From the NCBI RefSeq assembly GCF_019649055.1, contig NW_026570742.1, forward strand, positions 1 to 11,937: a stretch of DNA of 11,937 nt, given 5' to 3'. Position 1 is the first letter of the stretch; every line of letters starts with the position of its first letter. This DNA comes from Paramacrobiotus metropolitanus. Lineage: Eukaryota > Tardigrada > Eutardigrada > Parachela > Macrobiotidae. The position numbers were made by a program, and so were the translations under genes. Of the stretch, positions 8,117 to 11,937 are shown piece after piece. A model generated the notes under the pieces. The model ran no database searches. It was not told the origin of the DNA and saw only the letters and a program-made list of their open reading frames with translations.

Positions 8117-9332
8117 ATGCCTGCAAAAGTCCTCGGAGGAATCAGTATGTACTTGACAAAACCGGTGACATGCATGATCAAAGCTTCGTTAAAGTCGGGA
8201 GTATATCCAGCCATGTTCAAAAGTGCAGAAGTTGTCGCAATACCGAAACAGTCAATGCCCAACAGCCGGATGACTATCGCCCTATTTCCCTTGTGTGCAA
8301 TCTCTCCAAAGCATTTGAGAAAGTAGTGCAGAATCAGCTAGTGGCCGCTCTGAAAAGAACAACATCCTCTCCGACAAGCAGTCCGAATATAAGGAAGGTC
8401 ACTCCTGCGAAACACTACTCCTTAGAGTTTCAGAAAGATTGCGAAAGGCGATGGATAAAGGGCAAGTCACTGCTGTATGTGTGCTTGACCTGAAAAAAGC
8501 GTTCGACTCAGTGTCCCATACCAAACTTATCGAAAAACTAAGAATGATCGGAATCGACGGCAACGTCCTGATGTGGTTTCATGGCTACTTAACCAGTCAC
8601 AAGCAGAAAGTGAAAATGACCGCGCGTGTCTCTGACTGGCTTCCAGTGCGGTCGGGGGTGCCACAAGGGACACTGATGGCGCCTGTGCTGTACACGGTTT
8701 ATACGAACGACATGACAAACGGAATTGACGCAGAATGTTTTGCCGACGACGCCGCGCTGTTTGGATGCGGTGCTATCAAAACAGAAGCAGCAGCGAATTT
8801 GACCGTTCAAGTTAACAACGTAACGGCGTGGCTTGCAGACAACACCTTGTTCATCAACGAGATGAAGTGCAAACTAAAGTACATCTGCTCGGAAACAAAA
8901 AACAGCCAGCACTCTCCTGCTGTAATGATTAACGGTCACCAGATGGATGCGGAACAATCAGCAAAGTATTTGGGAGTTTACATTGACCGCAACCTGAAGT
9001 GGAGCGTGCAATATGACCACGTATTGCGGAAAGTCAACTATGGTACTGCAATGATCAACCGCGGTAAAGACGGCCTAGATCTGCCTCAGCGTAGGAGCCT
9101 TTACCATACCTGCGTACAACCACATCTTGACTACGGGTCAGGTGCGTGGTCGCCGGCATCTTCGGCCTTACGCGGCAAGTTAGACAGGGCAGAGCGGAAA
9201 GCACTGCGGGCGATTTCTGATTACAAGGAGCGGGTTACACCCGAGCTGTATCAGAAACTGCTCATCCTGCCGGTGTACGACTGTTGGAAGCAGTCTGAAG
9301 CGGTCTGGCTGTATAAGATCTACAACTACTAA
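8117..9332 (+). pseudogene. LINE reverse transcriptase
   Basis: The RT blocks appear in order: SLKSGVYPAMFKSAEVVAIPK; after a shift near 8250, DDYRPISLVCNLSKAFEKVV; after a shift near 8350, SDKQSEYKEGHSC; then, in one frame, VLDLKKAFDSVSH (first catalytic Asp), SGVPQGTLMAPVLYTVYTNDM, CFADDAALF with the catalytic FADD at 8739-8750, WLADNTLFINEMKCK, and AKYLGVYIDRNLKW, followed by LPQRRSLYHTCVQPHLDYGS. All catalytic Asp residues are kept in the longest frame (8367-9332). A TAA at 9330 ends it, but homologous sequence continues in the same frame, so that stop is probably secondary. Confidence 0.9.
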
Positions 9333-9611
9333 GATTTTCATTCGGCGCGGTATATGGTCGAGATGATCGACATCACGGATTTTGGAATGCGGTACAGCCT
9401 GCGGAACCCAACGAGAATTGCTGCCAGAGCGAAGAAGAAGATCGGAGAAAGCACGCTGGCCATGCGACTAAAGAACATCTTTAAGCGCATACAAAAGTTA
9501 ATATGCAGATACTTAGTGTTGATGGTGTGGGGTTTTTCAAATTTGCTCTCCGAACTGTTGATCTGTTTTAGCAATTGTTTTTTGTTTAGCTTTTTACCGA
9601 CCAGACGTTGA
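9333..9611 (+). pseudogene. LINE ORF2 C-terminal tail beyond a premature stop
   Basis: The same frame as the RT core stays open from 9333 to the TGA at 9609-9611. MRYSLRNPTR, STLAMRLKNIFKRI and a hydrophobic end resemble the R-x-R/N-x-F tail of CR1/Jockey-type ORF2 proteins. The continuity of frame and the family-like composition argue that the TAA at 9330-9332 is a nonsense mutation. Confidence 0.55.
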
Positions 9612-9634
9612 AGTCCCGTTTAGCGGGTTGTCTG
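9602..9634 (+). other. Stem-loop in the LINE 3' end
   Basis: CAGAC (9602-9606) can pair with GTCTG (9630-9634), and CCCG (9615-9618) with CGGG (9624-9627) around a 5-nt loop, with an internal loop between. It lies 10 bp before the TAA tail. In several LINE groups a 3' stem-loop of this kind is what the reverse transcriptase recognises to prime on the RNA. That role here is inferred. Confidence 0.45.
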
Positions 9635-9643
9635 CGCTTGATG

Positions 9644-9667
9644 TAATAATATAAATAATAATAATAA
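9644..9667 (+). repeat. TAA-repeat tail of the LINE
   Basis: Seven TAA units and one TATAAA interruption close the element. A short-repeat 3' tail instead of poly(A) is typical of I-like and some CR1-like elements and marks the 3' insertion boundary. Confidence 0.75.
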
Positions 9668-9748
9668 GGGACCTTCGCTAAGCTACGGTAGAATATACCT
9701 CTATAGCACAATACCCACGGAAGAAAAAAACCGACCGCATTGTTCCTT

Positions 9749-9782
9749 CATGTGGCTACTGTTGACAACAGTAGACACGATG
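9749..9782. other. 19-bp perfect palindrome within a longer hairpin
   Basis: CTACTGTTGACAACAGTAG at 9756-9774 is self-complementary around a central A. Outside it, CATGTG and CAC-ATG can extend the stem with one mismatch and one bulge. It may be a protein-binding palindrome or the stem of a small RNA. No gene is attached to it. Confidence 0.6.
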
Positions 9783-9784
9783 TA

Positions 9785-9935
9785 GCCTTGATTTTTGCGA
9801 CTTTTTTTGTAACTTTACCGTCAAGGTCCTCTTGACATATGTTTACAGCTGATGATACGCCATAGTCAATGCCATGACAAGCCTTGATTTTTCAGACCTT
9901 TCCATCGGTGTTCTTTTGACACCTGCTGAACATTC
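9785..9935. repeat. Degenerate 96-bp direct repeat
   Basis: GCCTTGATTTTT occurs at 9785-9796 and 9881-9892. Each copy is followed by a T-rich run and then by a related block (GTCCTCTTGACATATG in the first, GTGTTCTTTTGACACCTG in the second). The copies differ by short gaps, so the duplication is old. Confidence 0.45.
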
Positions 9936-10156
9936 AAAACACGTAACACTCTCGGTAGCAAAATTCTCTGGAATAATCCCTTAAGGAGAATTTGTACTAT
10001 GGTCGCAAGATGGAAAACGAGAATTTCGAAATTCTACAGTTGTAATAAGAAAGCTTAGATCTTTTACTGGACGGAAGTTTAGTAAAACTAGGGTGAAAAG
10101 AAAAAAGTTATTCAAGTTTTTTCGTTGCCGACAATGGAAACATATAGCGCTGTCCC

Positions 10157-10203
10157 GGGAGCGCACCTGAAAGAGTGGCCAAAGTCCACTCTTCGGTGTG
10201 CCC
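10157..10203. other. Hairpin upstream of a TATA box
   Basis: AAGAGTGG (10171-10178) pairs with CCACTCTT (10186-10193) over a 7-nt loop. After a small internal loop, GCGCACC (10161-10167) pairs with GGTGTGC (10195-10201), one pair being G-T. The stem is about 15 pairs. It lies 60 bp before the TATAAAAG at 10262. Confidence 0.5.
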
Positions 10204-10261
10204 ACTATCTAGTGTGGCGGCAGTGCATGCGCAGAATCGGTAAGACCAAAGAAAAGCGCAG

Positions 10262-10269
10262 TATAAAAG
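10262..10269 (+). promoter_or_regulatory. TATA box of a short transcription unit or LTR-like segment
   Basis: TATAAAAG is a consensus TATA box. AATAAA follows at 10437-10442, about 175 bp downstream, then an A-rich run and a T-rich run ending in TTTTTTGCAG at 10482. TATA followed closely by a poly(A) signal is what an LTR or a very short gene shows. No matching second copy, clear TG...CA ends or downstream pol was found, so the nature of the unit stays open. Confidence 0.35.
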
Positions 10270-10532
10270 AAGGTTCTTCGTCCCATCCTGAACAATTTTC
10301 GAAAAACAGCTTCTAAAATCAAAAACAATTCGCAAAGGTTTCAGAAAATTTCTAGCTTTGATCAGACTTCAGAAAGATCATTTTCCAAAAGAATTGTGAA
10401 GCGTTTTTATAGAAAATGTTTATGTACTCTTTAGCAAATAAAAAAAAGTAACTTTGGGTGTAAAAAAGTTTGTTTTTTGCAGCACCGGGTGGGTTTTTTT
10501 GAAAAATCGCTCCACAATACTTTAGTCATTGT

Positions 10533-10560
10533 TACGTGGGACCTTATGGGCGCCCACGTA
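10533..10560. other. Hairpin TACGTGGG/CCCACGTA
   Basis: Perfect 8-bp arms at 10533-10540 and 10553-10560 enclose 12 nt. The right arm overlaps the palindrome TGGGCGCCCA (10547-10556). CACGTA-type arms could be bHLH or other DNA-binding sites; this is not testable here. Confidence 0.5.
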
Positions 10561-10655
10561 CCTTCGACGGCGAAACAGCGGCGAACCCGGATTGAGGCTT
10601 TAATGCCGAAATCTAAGGTGCGCACCGTGGCGCAACAAACACCGACTAATGAGAT

Positions 10656-10692
10656 CGGATCCTACAGCCAGCGCAGCTGTGCTGTAGGTCCG
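10656..10692. other. Hairpin with 12-bp stem and one bulge
   Basis: CGGA-T-CCTACAGC (10656-10668) pairs with GCTGTAGGTCCG (10681-10692), with the T at 10660 bulged and a 12-nt loop. A 10-bp perfect palindrome GGTGCGCACC lies 30 bp upstream at 10617-10626. Confidence 0.55.
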
Positions 10693-10696
10693 CCAA

Positions 10697-10815
10697 AACA
10701 GCAGCAATGTGTGGGATGGAAATCCCCAGAACAGCAAAACACAATGGCGAATGGCCAATCATGAAGGCGGAGCTATCGGCCTTCACATCATTCCATCCAA
10801 ACACATTGCTGTGTT
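10697..10815. other. Nested imperfect inverted repeat, pre-miRNA-like or foldback remnant
   Basis: The outer arms at 10697-10723 and 10790-10815 match as AGCAATGTGT + GGATGGAA against CATTGCT + TTCCATCC, with about two gaps or mismatches over 26 bp. Inside, TGAAGGC (10762-10768) pairs with GCCTTCA (10779-10785) over a 10-nt loop. The whole can fold into one structured hairpin about 119 nt long. It may be a small-RNA precursor, the remains of a foldback element, or chance in a palindrome-rich area. Confidence 0.5.
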
Positions 10816-10829
10816 CGAATGAAAAATTT

Positions 10830-11180
10830 AAAAATCTGCTTGAGTTGTTATTGCGTCCGCAAAATAACAGCTTTAAAGCAGTAACTTTTACACTTTAAAG
10901 TACCCAAACCGAGTCGAACTTCTAACTTATGTAGTGAAAATATCATAGTGTTTTGTCGTGTATAAGCGTTCACGCTGGTTAGAGCTCCATGAACAATCTT
11001 TTCTCTTCCACGCCTGTAATGCTCAATCGGTAGGCAACTCTCATCTCAAACTGTAACAGATAAACTACGGTGGAAATGACGACTCAGGAGCACAGGAACT
11101 CAGGAATCCCTAAGCAGGAACACTCCAATCACAACTTCCGGTTGCAGTTTCTATGAGGATCAACAAAGAGCTAGGACGAT
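10830..11180. other. No recognisable gene
   Basis: There is no long frame and no family signal. The stretch around 11085-11130 repeats CAGGA/AGGAA words, a mild simple-sequence bias. Confidence 0.45.
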
Positions 11181-11526
11181 TGTGTCACGAGCAAACCTGT
11201 ATTCTATGCAATAATCCGGGAACGATCATGTACATCAGAAGGAACAAGTATTGCAGCCTCTTTATTAATACACTTCACAGTCCACAACGCAAGGAAATTG
11301 TAATTAGAAAGCAGTCTCAGAAGTAAATCTCAGACTACTCCTCCCGATATTAGTAGTAACAAGAACTTATATAGACTCCGCGTTGTGACATCACATACAT
11401 CGCTAGTAAAAGAGAACAGCAAATCACAGAAGAGATCGACTAGATTATCCGTTATGTTGCAGGTGGAAGGCGGACAGTCAGCATCCGTACGTACATCCCG
11501 GCGTGTGATCCTACTCCCACACGTCA
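11181..11526 (-). mobile_element. Probable retroelement LTR (solo or 3' LTR)
   Basis: Read on the - strand, this segment starts TGACGTGTGGGAG directly after a G-run (CGTGGGGG, like a polypurine tract). It carries TATATAAG (plus 11366-11373) and then, about 100 bp on, AATAAA (plus 11261-11266), and ends ...CGTGACACA. That gives a TG...CA segment of about 346 bp with U3-R-U5 order, a normal LTR size. No second copy lies in the window, no pol sequence is recognisable upstream of it to the window end, and no target duplication is evident, so it may be a solo LTR with uncertain ends or the 3' LTR of a decayed element. Confidence 0.5.
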
Positions 11527-11937
11527 CCCCCACGAACGATGCTTGGCCGTGCCAATATAAACAATCCATCCCGCAACATCCCCAGTGCGATTGTGCACTT
11601 CCATCCATCCTGATCCCGATCCACCGCACAATCCACGTGTCCACCCGATGCCCAATGTGACTGTACGCCTTGATTCCGAGAGAGTTAGAGTGTGGAATCC
11701 TTGACGAAATGGCATCCGGAAGTCCACGGGTTTGGCAGAGCGGAGGTTAAAGGATCCAGGGAGGCGGCAGACTATGAATTACTGATACTGTGCCGTTCAT
11801 GATTGTGAAGCGTTGAGTACAATATACGGCGTACTACTGTATTTGAGTGGAAGATTAAAACTAAAAAGTGGAATTATGTTCGACGCTGTTGTACTATGCT
11901 TTAAACGAACCAAAGCACGAAATCAACCAACTGGTAG
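11527..11937. other. No recognisable gene
   Basis: If the adjacent LTR call is right and it is a 3' LTR, this would be the end of its internal region. The - strand frames here (for example 11524-11727) show no integrase, RNase H or envelope-like motif that I can recognise. Confidence 0.4.

Larger units (their letters stand above)
7171..9668 (+). mobile_element. Degenerate 5'-truncated non-LTR retrotransposon (CR1/Jockey/I-like LINE)
   Basis: In order on the + strand are the C-terminal half of an apurinic-type endonuclease, a linker with the usual PPW motif, a full set of reverse transcriptase blocks, a C-terminal tail, a 3' stem-loop and a TAA-repeat tail. Translation switches frame at least four times (about 7500-7600, 8035, 8250 and 8350) and is stopped in frame at 7885 and 9330, so the copy is dead. 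The missing gag ORF and endonuclease N-terminus fit 5' truncation by target-primed reverse transcription. The group is assigned from the domain plan, FADD and the TAA tail. CR1, Jockey and I clades cannot be separated by eye. It lies about 2.2 kb downstream of the rhamnose genes on the same strand. Confidence 0.9.

Noticed and set aside
10384-10411. AATTGTGAAGCGTTTTTA, similar to the 3' part of U6 snRNA
   Set aside because: The rest of U6, including the conserved middle region, is absent upstream. ATTGTGAAGCGTT also recurs at 11803, so it is a common word here.
1-11937. CRISPR array, tRNA or rRNA genes, bacterial operon signals
   Set aside because: No regularly spaced identical repeats, no tRNA boxes and no rRNA signature words were found. 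Apart from the rhamnose pair there is no bacterial-style gene packing.

Overview
The window looks like nuclear DNA of a eukaryote, most likely a small invertebrate animal. Coding density is low, there is a decayed APE-type non-LTR retrotransposon, there are LTR-like and foldback elements, and the intergenic DNA is moderately AT-rich. I cannot name the species.

The one convincing gene locus is at about 3085-4967 on the + strand. An NDP-rhamnose synthase/epimerase-reductase ORF (3085-4020) is followed by an NDP-glucose 4,6-dehydratase ORF (4008-4967). Together they would convert UDP- or dTDP-glucose to the NDP-4-keto-6-deoxy sugar and then to NDP-L-rhamnose. Both are intronless and intact inside. 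They overlap by 13 nt in different frames, and the dehydratase has no ATG before its NAD-binding motif: its reading frame opens with ACG directly after a TGA. The junction is therefore a lost or near-cognate start of an operon-like gene pair, a one-base break in a reductase-dehydratase fusion gene, or a sequence error. This is the main item worth following up.

Layout. 1-386: GT-rich and GGAACGGG-rich simple sequence. 387-3050: no recognisable gene. 3055-4967: rhamnose locus. 4968-6392: no recognisable gene. 6393-6554: a 162-bp foldback element with nearly perfect 40-bp arms. 7043-7170: a small TIR element with repeated GGGTG. 7171-9668: a 5'-truncated, frameshifted non-LTR retrotransposon (endonuclease tail, linker, reverse transcriptase, 3' stem-loop, TAA tail). 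9749-10820: a stretch rich in hairpins and degenerate repeats, with a TATA box and a poly(A) signal about 175 bp apart. About 11181-11526: a probable LTR on the - strand. The remainder shows no recognisable gene.

The two rhamnose genes should act in sequence in the cytosol. The remaining recognised features are mobile-element remains or unexplained secondary structure, so the rhamnose locus sits as a small island in repeat-rich DNA. No tRNA, rRNA or CRISPR array was seen.
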